37,600 nucleotides of DNA. It comes from an uncultured Rhodospirillaceae bacterium (GTDB lineage: Bacteria; Pseudomonadota; Alphaproteobacteria; Rhodospirillales; Magnetospirillaceae). Shown here one piece after another: positions 1 through 8,788 of this stretch. The translations under genes and the position numbers were made by a program. The stretch is from assembly GCA_903941105.1 (NCBI GenBank), contig CAJANL010000232.1, forward strand, positions 1 through 37,600, in the 5' to 3' direction. How positions within the stretch are numbered: position 1 is the first letter of the stretch; each line of letters starts with the position of its first letter. The notes under the pieces are model-generated. The model was not told where the DNA came from. It saw nothing but the letters and a program-made list of their open reading frames with translations, and did not search any database.

Positions 1-46
1 ATGGATCTTGACCGGTCCGATGGCGGATGTGGCGGCGCCCTGGTAG
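1..46 (+). CDS. Possible 3' tail of a gene entering from the left
   Basis: The frame beginning at base 2 is open from the window edge and ends at TAG (44-46), reading ...GPMADVAAPW. Codon choice (GCG, GCC, CCC, CTG-rich) resembles the neighbouring genes, so this may be the end of an upstream plus-strand gene. A second frame, from base 1, is open to TAA at 172-174 but runs through the FNR-type palindrome and has no recognisable content. Fifteen codons are too few to name a product. The rest, up to base 185, appears to be the promoter region of hoxA. Confidence 0.2.
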   Translation, partial: WILTGPMADVAAPW

Positions 47-112
47 AACCCCTTATTTGCCTGTTTATTGGGCGGCGGTCGGACCAGTTCCGTGCAAATT
101 TCCTGAGCAATC

Positions 113-126
113 TTGATAAAGATCAA
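113..126. promoter_or_regulatory. FNR/FixK-type binding site upstream of hoxA
   Basis: TTGATAAAGATCAA is a perfect TTGAT-N4-ATCAA palindrome, the consensus for the FNR/Anr/FixK family of oxygen-responsive activators. Its centre lies about 66 bases before the hoxA ATG. A start site near base 161 would place it at the -41.5 position typical of activated class II promoters. A small hairpin (GAGCGA 132-137, TCGCTC 143-148) lies between the box and the gene. The match is seen directly; regulation by an FNR-type protein is inferred. Confidence 0.65.
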
Positions 127-185
127 GGGCTGAGCGAGCACTTCGCTCTAGCCATCAGGCGAGGCTCTGTGTAACCCTTCCTGCC

Positions 186-1622
186 ATGACGGATCTGCCG
201 ATCATCCTGGTGGTGGACGATGAGCGGCAGTCGCAGGAAGCGCTGCGGCGCGTGCTGGCCGACGAATTCCAGATTCTCACCGCCTCCTCCGCCGAGGAAG
301 CCGAAGGGCTGCTGGAGCAGGAGATGGTGCACGCCATCCTGTGCGACCAGCGCATGCCGGGCATTCCCGGTGTCGAGTTTCTCAAGACGGTGCGGTCGCG
401 CTGGCCCGATCCGGTGCGCATGATCATCTCGGGCTACTCCGAGGCCGAGGATATCATCGCCGGGGTCAACGAGGCCGGCATCTACCAGTACATCACCAAG
501 CCCTGGGAGCCGGACGAACTGGTGCGCACCATCCGTGCTGCTCTCACCCTCTACCGGCTACAGCGCGAGCATGCCCAGGCCAGCATCGATCTCAAGGTCG
601 CCCCGGCTATCCTGGCCAAGGACATCGCGAAGAAGACCGGCCAACTGCGGCGGCAACACCATTTCGACCGTATCATCCACGCCCCGGATTCGCCGCTCCG
701 CGAGGTGATGGCATTGGCCGAGCGGGTGGCCGGCTTCGACATTTCGGTGCTGATCACCGGTGAATCGGGCACCGGCAAGGAGCTGCTAGCCCGCGCCATC
801 CACTACAACAGCCCGCGGGGCGACAAGCCATTCGTGGTGGAAAATTGCGGTGCGCTGCCCGATCAGCTGCTGGAATCCGAGTTGTTCGGCTGCAAGAAGG
901 GCGCCTTTACCGGCGCCTACGAGGACCGTATCGGCCTGTTCGAGCAGGCCTCCGGCGGCACCATTTTCCTCGACGAGATCGGCGAGACCTCGGCCGCCTT
1001 CCAAGTCAAGCTGTTGCGTGTGCTGCAGGAGGGCGAGATCCGGCCGCTGGGCGCCCGGCTGACCCGCAAGGTGGATGTCCGCGTCATCTCCGCCACCAAC
1101 CGCAATCTGGAGGAAGAGGTGCGCGAGCGCCACTTCCGCCGCGACCTCTATTATCGCCTCGCCGCCTTCCCCATCCACCTGCCGCCCCTGCGCGAGCGGC
1201 CGATGGATGTGCCGGTGCTCGCGAAGCGGCTGCTGGCCGATACCGCCAAGGGGTTCGGCAAGGCCATCGCCGGTTTCACGCCCGAGGTCTTGAGCGTGCT
1301 CACGGCCTATGACTGGCAGGGCAATGTCCGTGAGTTGCAGAACGAGATCCAGCGCATGGTGGCTTTGGCGGACGGTGCGTGGCTGGCGGCCGATCTGATC
1401 TCTTCCCGGCTGCGGCAGCGCGCCTGCCCCGGCGGGCGGGCCATGGCCGATGCCGAGAGTGGCTCGCTCAAGGATCAGGTCGAGGCGCTCGAATCCCGCC
1501 TTCTCAGGGAGGCGCTGGAGCTCCATCGCTGGAACATCAGCCGGGTCGCCGATGAGCTGGGCCTGTCGCGGGTCGGCCTGCGCGCCAAGCTGCAGCGTTA
1601 CGCCATCGAGCGGGCAAGCTGA
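186..1622 (+). CDS. hoxA: HoxA/HupR: sigma-54-type response regulator of hydrogenase genes
   Basis: A 478-residue NtrC-family regulator. The receiver domain (about 1-125) has acidic residues D11/D12, phospho-acceptor D54, S82 and K105. A linker leads to an AAA+ sigma-54 activator domain with Walker A GESGTGKE (192-199), GAFTGA (239-244) and the Walker B region IFLDEIGE. A Fis-type helix-turn-helix closes the protein (about 435-475). The receiver (ILCDQRMPG, GINEAGIYQY-like region) and the AAA+ stretch around GAFTGAYED strongly resemble HoxA/HupR, which activate uptake [NiFe]-hydrogenase operons. In several bacteria the unphosphorylated form is the activator. The stop overlaps the start of the next gene, a HoxJ/HupT-type kinase, by one base (TGATG), so the pair is probably translationally coupled. 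An FNR-type box lies upstream. The hydrogenase assignment rests on similarity and on hypE/hoxX 33 kb away; no hydrogenase structural gene is in the window. Confidence 0.9.
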   Translation: MTDLPIILVVDDERQSQEALRRVLADEFQILTASSAEEAEGLLEQEMVHAILCDQRMPGIPGVEFLKTVRSRWPDPVRMIISGYSEAEDIIAGVNEAGIYQYITKPWEPDELVRTIRAALTLYRLQREHAQASIDLKVAPAILAKDIAKKTGQLRRQHHFDRIIHAPDSPLREVMALAERVAGFDISVLITGESGTGKELLARAIHYNSPRGDKPFVVENCGALPDQLLESELFGCKKGAFTGAYEDRIGLFEQASGGTIFLDEIGETSAAFQVKLLRVLQEGEIRPLGARLTRKVDVRVISATNRNLEEEVRERHFRRDLYYRLAAFPIHLPPLRERPMDVPVLAKRLLADTAKGFGKAIAGFTPEVLSVLTAYDWQGNVRELQNEIQRMVALADGAWLAADLISSRLRQRACPGGRAMADAESGSLKDQVEALESRLLREALELHRWNISRVADELGLSRVGLRAKLQRYAIERAS

Positions 1623-2953
1623 TGGCCAGTCAGGCCGAGCCACGCCCGCCATCGGCCCACGATTTCGCCGGCGTGCCCGGCCCCGAGTTGTCGGCCGCCC
1701 AGGAAATCGCCTGGATCGAGGTCATCCGCAAGATGGAGGAGGTCTATTCCGACCTCATCCAGTACGAAGTCGAGCTTGAGGAGAAGAACTCGGCGCTGGA
1801 AGAGGCGCAACGCTTCATCAACAGCGTACTGTCGGCGGTGTCCGATATTCTGGTGGTGTGCGACCAGCAGGGCCGCATCCAGCAGGTCAATCTCGCCTTC
1901 CTCACCCTGACCGACCTGGCCGAGGCCGACCTGCTCGGGCGGCCCCTCGCCGAGGTGCTGGCCGCCGACATCGAGACGCTGGAACTGTGCCACTGGGTGG
2001 AAGCCGGCCGCGGCCACGACCGCGAGGTGCGGTTTCGTTCGGGCGGCGGCGGTGTTTCCGAGATGGTGGCGCTCAACTGCGCCACCCGCTTCGACCATCA
2101 CGGCCTGCCCGCCGGCATCGTGTTGACCGGCCGTCCGGTGGGCGAGCTGCGCCGCGCCTACGAAGCGCTCAAGCAGGCGCAGCAGCAACTGGTGCAGCAG
2201 GAGAAGATGGCCTCGCTGGGTCGCCTCATCGCCGGTGTGGCGCACGAGCTCAACAACCCCATCAGCTTCATCTACGGCAACACCCACGCCCTGACCAAGT
2301 ATCGCGACCGCCTGTCGGTCTACCTCGAAGCCATTCATCGCGGCGTCCCCGAGGCGGAGCGCGAGAGCCTGCGCCGGAGCCTGCGTATCGACGCCCTGAT
2401 GGACGATCTGCCGGCGCTGGTGGGCGGCACCATGGAGGGTGCCCAGCGGGTCGCCGACATCGTCAAGAGCCTGAAGCGCCTGTCCTTCTCCGAAACCGGC
2501 GCGCCCGAGCCGTTCGATCTGGCCGAGGTTGTGGACAAGGCGGTGCAGTGGGCCGCCAGGGGGCGCCGGGCCGGGCCGGAAGCCGTCCTCGACATGGCCG
2601 GGCCGCTGGCGGTGCGCGGACAGCCGGGACAACTGCATCAGGTGATGGTCAATCTGGTGGAGAACGCCTGCGACGCGGTGGCGGGCCGCTCCGGCGCCCG
2701 CGTCGTGGTGAGTGGCCGGGTGAGCGACGGCCGCGTGGTGGTGACGGTGGAGGACAACGGCTCCGGCATCGCCCCCGAGCACCTGATGACAGTGTTCGAC
2801 CCCTTCTTCACCACCAAGCCGGTGGGCAAGGGCACCGGGCTCGGCCTGTGGATCTCCTACGGCATCGTGCGCGACCACGGCGGCGAGCTGGAAGCCGGCC
2901 GCTCCGAGGCGCTGGGCGGCGCCAAGTTCACGGTGACATTGCCGGGGGTGTGA
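1622..2953 (+). CDS. hoxJ: HoxJ/HupT: PAS sensor histidine kinase, partner of HoxA
   Basis: A 443-residue histidine kinase with no membrane segment, so it is probably cytoplasmic. A short N-terminal coiled coil precedes a PAS domain (about 62-180; VLSAVSDILVVCDQQGRIQQ). A HisKA domain follows with H208 in the H-box GVAHELNNP. The HATPase domain carries the N-box (NLVENACDAV), G1 (DNGSGIAP), F-box (DPFFTTKP) and G2 (GTGLGLW). In the HoxJ/HupT system the kinase phosphorylates HoxA/HupR, and a regulatory hydrogenase (HoxBC/HupUV) senses H2 and inhibits it. No hupUV/hoxBC genes are in this window, so the H2 input cannot be confirmed here. The ATG overlaps the hoxA stop. A strong hairpin begins at the stop codon. 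Confidence 0.85.
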   Translation: MASQAEPRPPSAHDFAGVPGPELSAAQEIAWIEVIRKMEEVYSDLIQYEVELEEKNSALEEAQRFINSVLSAVSDILVVCDQQGRIQQVNLAFLTLTDLAEADLLGRPLAEVLAADIETLELCHWVEAGRGHDREVRFRSGGGGVSEMVALNCATRFDHHGLPAGIVLTGRPVGELRRAYEALKQAQQQLVQQEKMASLGRLIAGVAHELNNPISFIYGNTHALTKYRDRLSVYLEAIHRGVPEAERESLRRSLRIDALMDDLPALVGGTMEGAQRVADIVKSLKRLSFSETGAPEPFDLAEVVDKAVQWAARGRRAGPEAVLDMAGPLAVRGQPGQLHQVMVNLVENACDAVAGRSGARVVVSGRVSDGRVVVTVEDNGSGIAPEHLMTVFDPFFTTKPVGKGTGLGLWISYGIVRDHGGELEAGRSEALGGAKFTVTLPGV

Positions 2954-2990
2954 TACCGGCGAACGCTCGAAGTGACTCGTTCGCCGGTAT
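2953..2990. terminator. Perfect 13-bp hairpin between hoxJ and cysA
   Basis: ATACCGGCGAACG (2953-2965) is followed after 12 bases by its exact reverse complement (2978-2990). It starts on the last base of the hoxJ stop codon and lies between convergent genes (hoxJ plus, cysA minus), a place where a bidirectional terminator is expected. There is no T-run, so the terminator role is inferred from position and stem strength. Confidence 0.6.
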
Positions 2991-2993
2991 TCT

Positions 2994-3045
2994 GCCGCCA
3001 CTGAGGTGGCGGCCAAGGGCGCCGATGCGCCCGCCCGGCGAGGGG
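2994..3045 (+). repeat. Dispersed palindromic repeat, copy A
   Basis: One of four related sequences in the window (others at 18751-18802, 24141-24182 and 24972-25013). Each opens with a stem; here it is GCCGCCAC (2994-3001), TGAG, GTGGCGGC (3006-3013). A GGCCAAG box and a terminal CCCGGCGAGGGG box follow. It is non-coding and lies directly beside the hoxJ hairpin. It resembles a REP-type intergenic element. Confidence 0.6.
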
Positions 3046-3092
3046 CGAATAGGTGAGTCGCTTCAGCGGCTCGCCGGTGTGACGAACCGCTT

Positions 3093-4130
3093 TCAGGGCG
3101 ACCCGAACAGCCGCGCCCGCCGCGCCGACAGTCCCACCGTCGCACCCACCGGGACGCCCAGGCTGTCCCAGCGTTCGCGGGTCAGCTCGGCTTCCAGCGA
3201 GATCTCGTCATTGAGCCACATCTCCAGCCGGACGGTGGCGCCGATCACCATGAGATGTCGCACCACGGCCCGTACCTGGCCCTCCTCGGGGGCCGACAGT
3301 TCGATGTCGTGCGGGCGGATGAAAGCCTCCACCTCGCCCGACAGGCCGGGGGCCTCGAAGGTCAGACCCGCCAGTTGGGCGACGCCGGCCCGCACCTGCG
3401 CCGGCAGCACGTTGACGTTGCCGAGGAAGCGGTAGACGAACGGCGTCGCCGGGTGGTCGTAGATCTCGGCCGGGCTGCCGACTTGCTCGATGCGGCCCTT
3501 GTGCATCACCACCACCTCGTCGGCCAGTTCGAGGGCTTCCTCCTGGTCGTGGGTGACGAAGACGCTGGTCAGGCCCATCTCGTCGTGCAGGCGGCGCAGC
3601 CAGCGGCGCAGGTCCTTGCGCACCTGGGCGTCGAGCGCCCCGAACGGCTCGTCCAGCAGCAGCAGGCGTGGCTCGACCGCCAGGGCGCGGGCCAGGGCGA
3701 CGCGCTGGCGCTGGCCGCCGGACAGCTGCGACGGGTAGCGCCCGGCGAGACCCGCCAACTGCACCAGATCGAGCAGGCGGCCGACACGCTCGGCGATCTC
3801 GCCCCGGGGCGGGCGGTGGGGACCCTTGCGCACCTTGAGCCCGAAGGCGACGTTGTCGGCCACCGTCATGTGGCGGAACAGGGCGTAGTGCTGGAAGACG
3901 AAGCCGACCCGGCGGTCCTTGGCCTTGAGGCCGGTGGCGTCGATGCCGTCCAGGTGGATGGCGCCGGTGTCGGGCTGGTCGAGGCCGGCGAGGATTCGCA
4001 ACAGCGTCGTCTTGCCCGAGCCCGACGGCCCCAGCAGCGCCAGCAACTGGCCCTCCGGCACCTGCAGCGAGACGGTGTTGAGCGCCTGGAAGGAACCGAA
4101 CTTCTTGGTGACACCCTCGACCGAGATCAT
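3093..4130 (-). CDS. cysA: CysA: sulfate/thiosulfate ABC transporter ATPase
   Basis: A 345-residue ATPase of the sulfate importer, working at the inner face of the membrane with CysT and CysW. The start [12 protein letters not shown] is chosen because upstream in-frame sequence is low-complexity and overlaps cysW. Walker [11 protein letters not shown]-loop, ABC signature [14 protein letters not shown], Walker [13 protein letters not shown] and switch His (FVTHDQ) are all present. The C-terminal third is the TOBE-like regulatory domain, including [10 protein letters not shown] and FIRPHDIEL, found in CysA. It is last in the cysP-cysT-cysW-cysA order, 10 bases after cysW, and shares its downstream hairpin with hoxJ. 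Substrate is assigned from the CysP partner; thiosulfate use cannot be separated from sulfate by sequence. Confidence 0.93.
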   Translation of the reverse strand: MISVEGVTKKFGSFQALNTVSLQVPEGQLLALLGPSGSGKTTLLRILAGLDQPDTGAIHLDGIDATGLKAKDRRVGFVFQHYALFRHMTVADNVAFGLKVRKGPHRPPRGEIAERVGRLLDLVQLAGLAGRYPSQLSGGQRQRVALARALAVEPRLLLLDEPFGALDAQVRKDLRRWLRRLHDEMGLTSVFVTHDQEEALELADEVVVMHKGRIEQVGSPAEIYDHPATPFVYRFLGNVNVLPAQVRAGVAQLAGLTFEAPGLSGEVEAFIRPHDIELSAPEEGQVRAVVRHLMVIGATVRLEMWLNDEISLEAELTRERWDSLGVPVGATVGLSARRARLFGSP

Positions 4131-4140
4131 GCCGCGGCCC

Positions 4141-4983
4141 TCAATTCCGCCCGGACGCAGCAAGCTCGTCGCGATGCCACCATTCGAGGGCGGTCTTGGC
4201 GGCCAGGGTGACGAGGGCGAGGACGGCAAGGAGCGAGGCGACCGCGAAGGCGCCGACGAAATCATATTCATTGTAGAGGATCTCCACATGCAGCGGCATG
4301 GTGTTGGTCAGGCCGCGGATATGCCCCGACACCACCGAGACGGCGCCGAATTCGCCCATGGCCCGGGCATTGCACAACAGGACTCCGTAAAGCAGGCCCC
4401 AGCGGACATTGGGCAGGGTCACCGACCAGAAGGTCCGCAGGCCCCCGGCACCCAGCACGATGGCGGCCTCCTCCTCGTCGCGGCCCTGTTCCTCCATCAG
4501 CGGGATGATCTCACGGGCGACGAAGGGAAAGGTGACGAAGACGGTGGCCAGCACGATGCCCGGCACGGCGAAGATCACCCGCAGCTCGTGCTCGGCCAGC
4601 CACGGCCCCAGCCAGCCCTGCATTCCGAACAGCAGGACATAGACCAGCCCCGAGATCACCGGCGATACCGAGAACGGCAGCTCGATCAGCGATACCAGCA
4701 CCGCCTTGCCGGTGAAATCGAACTTGGCGATGGCCCAACTGGCGGCCAGCCCGAACACGATATTGGCCGGCACCGCAATGGCCGCCACCAGCAGGCTCAG
4801 TCCGATCGCCGCCCGGGCGTCCTCGGTGGTCAGGGAGTCGAGAAACGGTTCGACGCCACGCGCCAGCCCTTCCACCAGCACGGCGGCCAGCGGCATCACG
4901 AGGAACAGTGCCAGGAAGCCCAGCGCCGTCAGGATCAGCGACCAGCGGACAGCCGCCGGCTCCCGGGTGGATTGGCGGGCCAT
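4141..4983 (-). CDS. cysW: CysW: sulfate ABC transporter permease
   Basis: A 280-residue permease with about six hydrophobic segments, starting with [20 protein letters not shown]. The binding-protein-dependent transport EAA loop reads [12 protein letters not shown]...TLPNV. CysW-specific stretches such as [15 protein letters not shown] and [19 protein letters not shown] are present. The start at 4983 (MARQSTREP) is preferred over one ten codons upstream because GGGAGG lies six bases before it. It forms the membrane channel with CysT. The gene starts two bases after the cysT stop and is followed by cysA. Confidence 0.92.
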   Translation of the reverse strand: MARQSTREPAAVRWSLILTALGFLALFLVMPLAAVLVEGLARGVEPFLDSLTTEDARAAIGLSLLVAAIAVPANIVFGLAASWAIAKFDFTGKAVLVSLIELPFSVSPVISGLVYVLLFGMQGWLGPWLAEHELRVIFAVPGIVLATVFVTFPFVAREIIPLMEEQGRDEEEAAIVLGAGGLRTFWSVTLPNVRWGLLYGVLLCNARAMGEFGAVSVVSGHIRGLTNTMPLHVEILYNEYDFVGAFAVASLLAVLALVTLAAKTALEWWHRDELAASGRN

Positions 4984-4985
4984 AC

Positions 4986-5837
4986 TCAGCCTCCCTGGCG
5001 CGTGCGGCGCCACTTCTGGACCAGGTTGACCGCCAGCAGCAGGGTGAACGAAATGGCCAGCATGATCACCGCGATGGCGGTGGCGCCGAGATAGTCGTAC
5101 TGCTCCAGCTTGGTGACGATCAGCAGGGGGGCGATTTCAGAGACACCCGGCAGGTTGCCGGCGATGAAGATCACCGAGCCGTATTCGCCGACGCCGCGGG
5201 CCAGTGCCAGCGAGAAGCCGGTCATCAGGGCCGGCGAGATGGCCGGCAGAATCACCAGCTGGAAGGTCTGCCAGCGATCAGCCCCCAGCGAGGCGGCGGC
5301 CTCCTCCAGTTCGAGGTCGATGTCCTGCAGCACCGGCTCGACGGTGCGCACCACGAAGGGCAGGCCGATGAACACCATGGCTACCACCACGCCCAACGGG
5401 GTGAAGGCCACCTTGATATCCAGGGGCGCCAGCAGGCGGCCGAGCCAGCCCTGCGGCGCATAGAGCGCGGTCAGGGCGATGCCGGCCACGGCGGTGGGCA
5501 GGGCGAAGGGCAGATCGACCATGGCGTCCACCAGCTTGCGGCCAGGGAAGTCGTAGCGCACCAGCACCCAAGCCACCAGCAGGCCGAACACCAGATTGGC
5601 CATGGCGGCCAGCATGGCGGCGCCGAACGACAATTGCAGCGAGGCCAGTACCCGGGGATCGGTGAGAATAGCCGTCCACTGTGCCGAGCTCATGCCGGCC
5701 GCCTTGAGAAACAGGGCGCCCAGCGGCAACAGCACCACCAACGAGAGGTAGAGCAGGGTGAAGCCCAACGTCGGGGCGAAGCCGGGAATGACCCGGTGGC
5801 CGACGGTGAACCCCAGCAGGCGGCGGACAGTGGTCAT
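4986..5837 (-). CDS. cysT: CysT (CysU): sulfate ABC transporter permease
   Basis: A 283-residue inner-membrane permease. About six transmembrane segments are visible, from [20 protein letters not shown] to the C-terminal [20 protein letters not shown]. The EAA loop is [21 protein letters not shown], and the family stretch [20 protein letters not shown] is present. The ATG overlaps the cysP stop by four bases (ATGA), so translation is probably coupled to the binding protein. With CysW it forms the channel energised by CysA. Confidence 0.92.
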   Translation of the reverse strand: MTTVRRLLGFTVGHRVIPGFAPTLGFTLLYLSLVVLLPLGALFLKAAGMSSAQWTAILTDPRVLASLQLSFGAAMLAAMANLVFGLLVAWVLVRYDFPGRKLVDAMVDLPFALPTAVAGIALTALYAPQGWLGRLLAPLDIKVAFTPLGVVVAMVFIGLPFVVRTVEPVLQDIDLELEEAAASLGADRWQTFQLVILPAISPALMTGFSLALARGVGEYGSVIFIAGNLPGVSEIAPLLIVTKLEQYDYLGATAIAVIMLAISFTLLLAVNLVQKWRRTRQGG

Positions 5838-6835
5838 TTCTTCGCCGTAATGCGATCGAACACGCCGCCATCGGCGAAATGGGTAGCCTGGGCGTTCCGC
5901 CAGCCGCCGAAAAGCTCGTCGATGGTGAACAGCCGGAGAGGCGGAAAGTCCTTGGCGTATTTCCTGGCTACCTCGGGGTCGCGCGGTCGATAGTGGTTTT
6001 TCGCTTCGATCTCTTGACCCTCGGGGGAATAGAGGAACCGCAGGTAGGCCTCGGCGACCGGGCGGGTGCCGCGGCGGTCGACCACCTTGTCCACTACCGC
6101 CACCGGGGGTTCGGCCAGGATGGAGATGGATGGGGTGACGATCTCGAAGCCGCCGAATTGCCGGTTGGCCAGGATGGCCTCGTTCTCCCAGGCCAGCAGC
6201 ACGTCGCCCATGCCGCGCTGGGCGAAGGTGGTGGTCGAGCCGCGCGCCCCCGAATCCAGCACCGGCACGTTCCTGTACAGGGTGGCGACGAACTCCTCGG
6301 CCTTGGCGGCGTCGTGGTTCCATTTGCTGAGTGCGAAGCCCCAGGCCGCCAGATAATTCCAACGGGCGCCGCCGGAGGTCTTGGGATTGGGCGTGATCAC
6401 CTGGACGCCGGGCTTGATCAGGTCGTCCCAGTCCTTGATCTGCTTCGGGTTGCCCTTGCGCACCAGGAAAACGATGGTCGAGGTGTAGGGCGCGCTGTTG
6501 TAGGGCAGGCGGATCTGCCAATTCGGCTCGATCAGCGCGCCCTTCTCGGCGATGGCATCGATGTCGTAGGCCAGCGCCAGGGTGACCACGTCGGCTTCCA
6601 GCCCGTCGATCACCGACCGCGCCTGCTTGCCCGAACCGCCATGGGATTGGTTGATTTTGACCGTATCGCCGGTCTTGGCCTTCCACTGATCGGCAAAAGC
6701 GGCGTTGATCTCTTGATAGAGTTCCCGTGTCGGGTCATACGAGGCGTTGAGCATGCGGATTTCGGCGCCATTTGCGTCGAAGGCCGCAATGGACAGTGCG
6801 AGTATGTATGTCCCAGTACCTAACCACTTTCGCAT
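5834..6835 (-). CDS. cysP: CysP/Sbp: periplasmic sulfate-binding protein
   Basis: A 333-residue solute-binding protein. Residues 1 to about 25 form a signal peptide ending near NGA. The mature protein begins with the family signature [16 protein letters not shown], followed by [17 protein letters not shown] and [13 protein letters not shown], which line the sulfate site in Sbp/CysP. The start at 6835 (MRKWLG) has AGAGGG seven bases upstream; an ATG 20 codons further out has no such signal and would lie across the predicted promoter. It delivers sulfate or thiosulfate to CysT/CysW. It is the first transporter gene, 82 bases after the Rrf2 regulator, with its own promoter and inverted repeat in that gap. 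Sbp and CysP differ in sulfate/thiosulfate preference and cannot be told apart safely here. Confidence 0.92.
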   Translation of the reverse strand: MRKWLGTGTYILALSIAAFDANGAEIRMLNASYDPTRELYQEINAAFADQWKAKTGDTVKINQSHGGSGKQARSVIDGLEADVVTLALAYDIDAIAEKGALIEPNWQIRLPYNSAPYTSTIVFLVRKGNPKQIKDWDDLIKPGVQVITPNPKTSGGARWNYLAAWGFALSKWNHDAAKAEEFVATLYRNVPVLDSGARGSTTTFAQRGMGDVLLAWENEAILANRQFGGFEIVTPSISILAEPPVAVVDKVVDRRGTRPVAEAYLRFLYSPEGQEIEAKNHYRPRDPEVARKYAKDFPPLRLFTIDELFGGWRNAQATHFADGGVFDRITAKK

Positions 6836-6855
6836 CGCGCTACCCTCTTTGCTAC

Positions 6856-6875
6856 AGTCTACTGCTTTATAGACT
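6856..6875. promoter_or_regulatory. Inverted repeat, probable Rrf2 operator of the cys operon
   Basis: On the minus strand AGTCTA is separated by 8 bases from its exact complement TAGACT. The repeat covers the -10 element of the predicted cysP promoter and lies next to an Rrf2-family regulator gene. A dyad over the -10 is a typical repressor position. Binding by the neighbouring Rrf2 protein is inferred. Confidence 0.5.
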
Positions 6876-6895
6876 AATGGGGCGAGATTCGTCAA
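6866..6895 (-). promoter_or_regulatory. Sigma-70-type promoter of cysPTWA
   Basis: On the minus strand, TTGACG (plus coordinates 6890-6895) is followed after 18 bases by TATAAA (6866-6871), about 30 bases upstream of the cysP start. Both hexamers are close to consensus and stand out in GC-rich surroundings. This suggests the transporter is transcribed independently of the upstream regulator. Confidence 0.55.
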
Positions 6896-6917
6896 TCGGA
6901 CAATTCCGGCCGGTCGT

Positions 6918-7367
6918 TCAGATGTCGTACATGAGGATGCGTTCAGCCTTGTGGCGCTTGCTCGCCATGTCGCCGACGGTGGTGTTGTCGAGGATGGCGG
7001 CCATGGCGTCGCGCACCTCCTGCATCACCGCCCGCACCGCGCAGGCGGTTTCATCCTGGCAATCGTCGCAGCGGCGATAGGCGGTGCGAGACACGCAGGC
7101 CACCGGAGCCAGCGGGCCATCGAGGATGCGCAGTACGTCGCCGATGGTGATGCGCGCCGCCGGGCGGGCCAGGGTATAGCCGCCGCCCTTGCCCTTCTTG
7201 CTTGCCAGCATGCCGTGGTTCTTGAGTTCCAGCAGGATGGCATCGAGGAACTTCTTGGGGATACGCTCGGTCTCGGCGATGTCGGAGATCAGCACCGAGC
7301 CCTCGCCCTCGCGGGTGGCGAGGTGGACCATGGCCTTCAGGCCGTATTTCGCCTTGCTTGAGAGCAT
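6918..7367 (-). CDS. Rrf2-family regulator with four C-terminal cysteines
   Basis: A 149-residue Rrf2-family regulator (the IscR/NsrR/CymR superfamily). The N-terminal winged helix reads [17 protein letters not shown], with the recognition region [17 protein letters not shown] and wing [13 protein letters not shown]. The C-terminal part has C91, C100, C103 and C109. IscR-type proteins hold a [2Fe-2S] cluster with three cysteines in this region, so cluster binding is possible, though the spacing is not exactly that of IscR. The start MLSSK is chosen by family alignment, with GGTGGG just upstream; a GTG 12 codons earlier is the alternative. It lies directly before cysPTWA in the same orientation, so a role as regulator of sulfur uptake is likely but inferred. 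It might sense cysteine status as CymR does, or Fe-S/NO status. Confidence 0.85.
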   Translation of the reverse strand: MLSSKAKYGLKAMVHLATREGEGSVLISDIAETERIPKKFLDAILLELKNHGMLASKKGKGGGYTLARPAARITIGDVLRILDGPLAPVACVSRTAYRRCDDCQDETACAVRAVMQEVRDAMAAILDNTTVGDMASKRHKAERILMYDI

Positions 7368-7403
7368 TTCCCACCGATCCGCTGGATTGGATAGGAAATG
7401 CAC

Positions 7404-7435
7404 CCGGGCGGGTCGGCTGTCAAGCGCCCGCCCGG
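7404..7435. terminator. GC-rich hairpin after the small membrane protein gene
   Basis: CCGGGCGGG (7404-7412) and CCCGCCCGG (7427-7435) form a perfect 9-bp stem with a 14-base loop, just beyond the stop of the 53-residue gene and before the rrf2 start. No T-run follows on the minus strand. It could be a terminator or an attenuating structure in the rrf2 leader. Confidence 0.45.
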
Positions 7436-7442
7436 CTGTCCC

Positions 7443-7604
7443 TCACGGGTGCGGCGGAATGACGTCGCCGCCAAGGGCGATCTGTAACGGTGGCATGGCT
7501 TCGTGCCCGCCCGGCACCAGTTCCGCCGCCATCCACCCGAACGCCACCACGAACAGCAGCCCCAGCACCATCCGCCTGACGTCGTCGAACATCACATCCA
7601 CCAT
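7443..7604 (-). CDS. Small single-pass membrane protein, unknown function
   Basis: A 53-residue protein starting MVDVMFDDVRRM. GAGGAGGG lies four bases before the ATG, a strong ribosome-binding site. One hydrophobic helix (about residues 12-28, VLGLLFVVAFGWMAAELV) is followed by a short polar, proline-rich tail ending DVIPPHP. No family is recognised. It lies between a glycosyltransferase and the Rrf2 regulator, all on the minus strand, with a hairpin after it. The good start signal and charge distribution support a real gene. Confidence 0.55.
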   Translation of the reverse strand: MVDVMFDDVRRMVLGLLFVVAFGWMAAELVPGGHEAMPPLQIALGGDVIPPHP

Positions 7605-7701
7605 TCGACCCTCCTCGCTCCATCTGTTCATGGCGTGGAGTGTAGAAGAGGACGGCGGCAAAGCGGTGTGACCGAACAAGGGCGAAGATGGGGCGGTTCG
7701 A

Positions 7702-8694
7702 CTACTCGTCCTCTTCGAAGCCGTAGGCTTCCCGCACCACATAGAGCGGCCGGCTCTTGACCTCGGAAAACACCCGGCCAAGATACTCGCCGATGACGCC
7801 CAGACTGATCAGTTGCACCCCCGAGAAAAACATGATCGCCACGATCAGGGAGGGATAGCCCGGCACATCGATCCCCAGGATCAGCGTCTTGATGATGAAG
7901 ACGAAGCCGTAGAGCAGGGCGAAGGCGGCGGCAAGGAAGCCCATCACGGTCCACACCTTGAGCGGTACCGAGGTGAACGAGGTGATGCCGTCCAGCGCCA
8001 GCCTCCACAGCTTGAAGGCATTGAACTTGGTCGCGCCGGCCACCCGTGGCGCCACGTCATAGGGAATATTGCACTGCTTGAAGCCGACCCAGGCGTACAG
8101 CCCTTTCATGAAGCGGGTGTGCTCGGGCATGGCGTTCAGCACATCGACCACCTTGCGGTCGAGCAGGCGGAAATCGCCGGCGCCGCGCGGCAGCGTCACT
8201 TCAGAGATGCGCGAGAACAGCCAATAAAAGGCCTGGGCGTTGACCCGCTTCAGGGCGCTCTCGGTCTCGCGGTCGCGCCGCACCGCGATCACCATCTCGA
8301 AGCCCTCGCGCCATTTGGCCAGCATCTCGGCAATGGCCTCGGGCGGGTGCTGTAGGTCGGCATCGATCATCACCACGGCGCGGCCGGCGGTGTGACGCAG
8401 CCCGGCGGTCAGTGCCAACTCCTTGCCGAAGTTGCGTGACAGCTCGACGATCTTTATCCTCGGGTCACGGCGGTGGTGCTCGACTGTCCGGGCGACGGTG
8501 TCGTCGCGCGAGCCGTCGTCGACGCAGACGATCTCCCAACTGACGTCGAGGCCGTCGAGCACTTCGGTCAGCCGGGTGAACAGGTGGTCGACATTGGCCG
8601 ACTCGTTGAACATGGGCACCACCAGCGACAGCGTCGGGGGTGAGGGCTGGGCCTGGCTCGTGGTCGCCTTGCGGCCCCGGGTGGCGACGGACAT
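7702..8694 (-). CDS. GT2 glycosyltransferase, polyprenyl-phosphate type (GtrB/ArnC/DPM1-like)
   Basis: A 330-residue protein. The GT-A domain begins LSLVVPMFNES, with VDDGSRDDT for nucleotide binding and DADLQHPPE as the metal-binding DXD region. RGAGDFRLLDRKV and AGATKFNAFKLWRLALDGI are typical of enzymes that move a sugar from a nucleotide to undecaprenyl or dolichyl phosphate. Two C-terminal membrane helices (about 235-262 and 270-300) anchor it. The start at 8694 has GAGGGAG upstream; an ATG 35 codons earlier would overlap the promoter region. A YdjC-type deacetylase gene is divergent, 94 bases away. Together they recall the ArnC/ArnD or GtrB type of lipid-linked sugar modification. The sugar is not known. 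Confidence 0.85.
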   Translation of the reverse strand: MSVATRGRKATTSQAQPSPPTLSLVVPMFNESANVDHLFTRLTEVLDGLDVSWEIVCVDDGSRDDTVARTVEHHRRDPRIKIVELSRNFGKELALTAGLRHTAGRAVVMIDADLQHPPEAIAEMLAKWREGFEMVIAVRRDRETESALKRVNAQAFYWLFSRISEVTLPRGAGDFRLLDRKVVDVLNAMPEHTRFMKGLYAWVGFKQCNIPYDVAPRVAGATKFNAFKLWRLALDGITSFTSVPLKVWTVMGFLAAAFALLYGFVFIIKTLILGIDVPGYPSLIVAIMFFSGVQLISLGVIGEYLGRVFSEVKSRPLYVVREAYGFEEDE

Positions 8695-8788
8695 CGGTCG
8701 GGCTCCCTCATGCTCTGATGTGCCGGGGGTAGTGTGATCAAAAGGCAAGGGGCGGTCAACGCCGCCCCCCTGGGAAATCGGATTCCGC

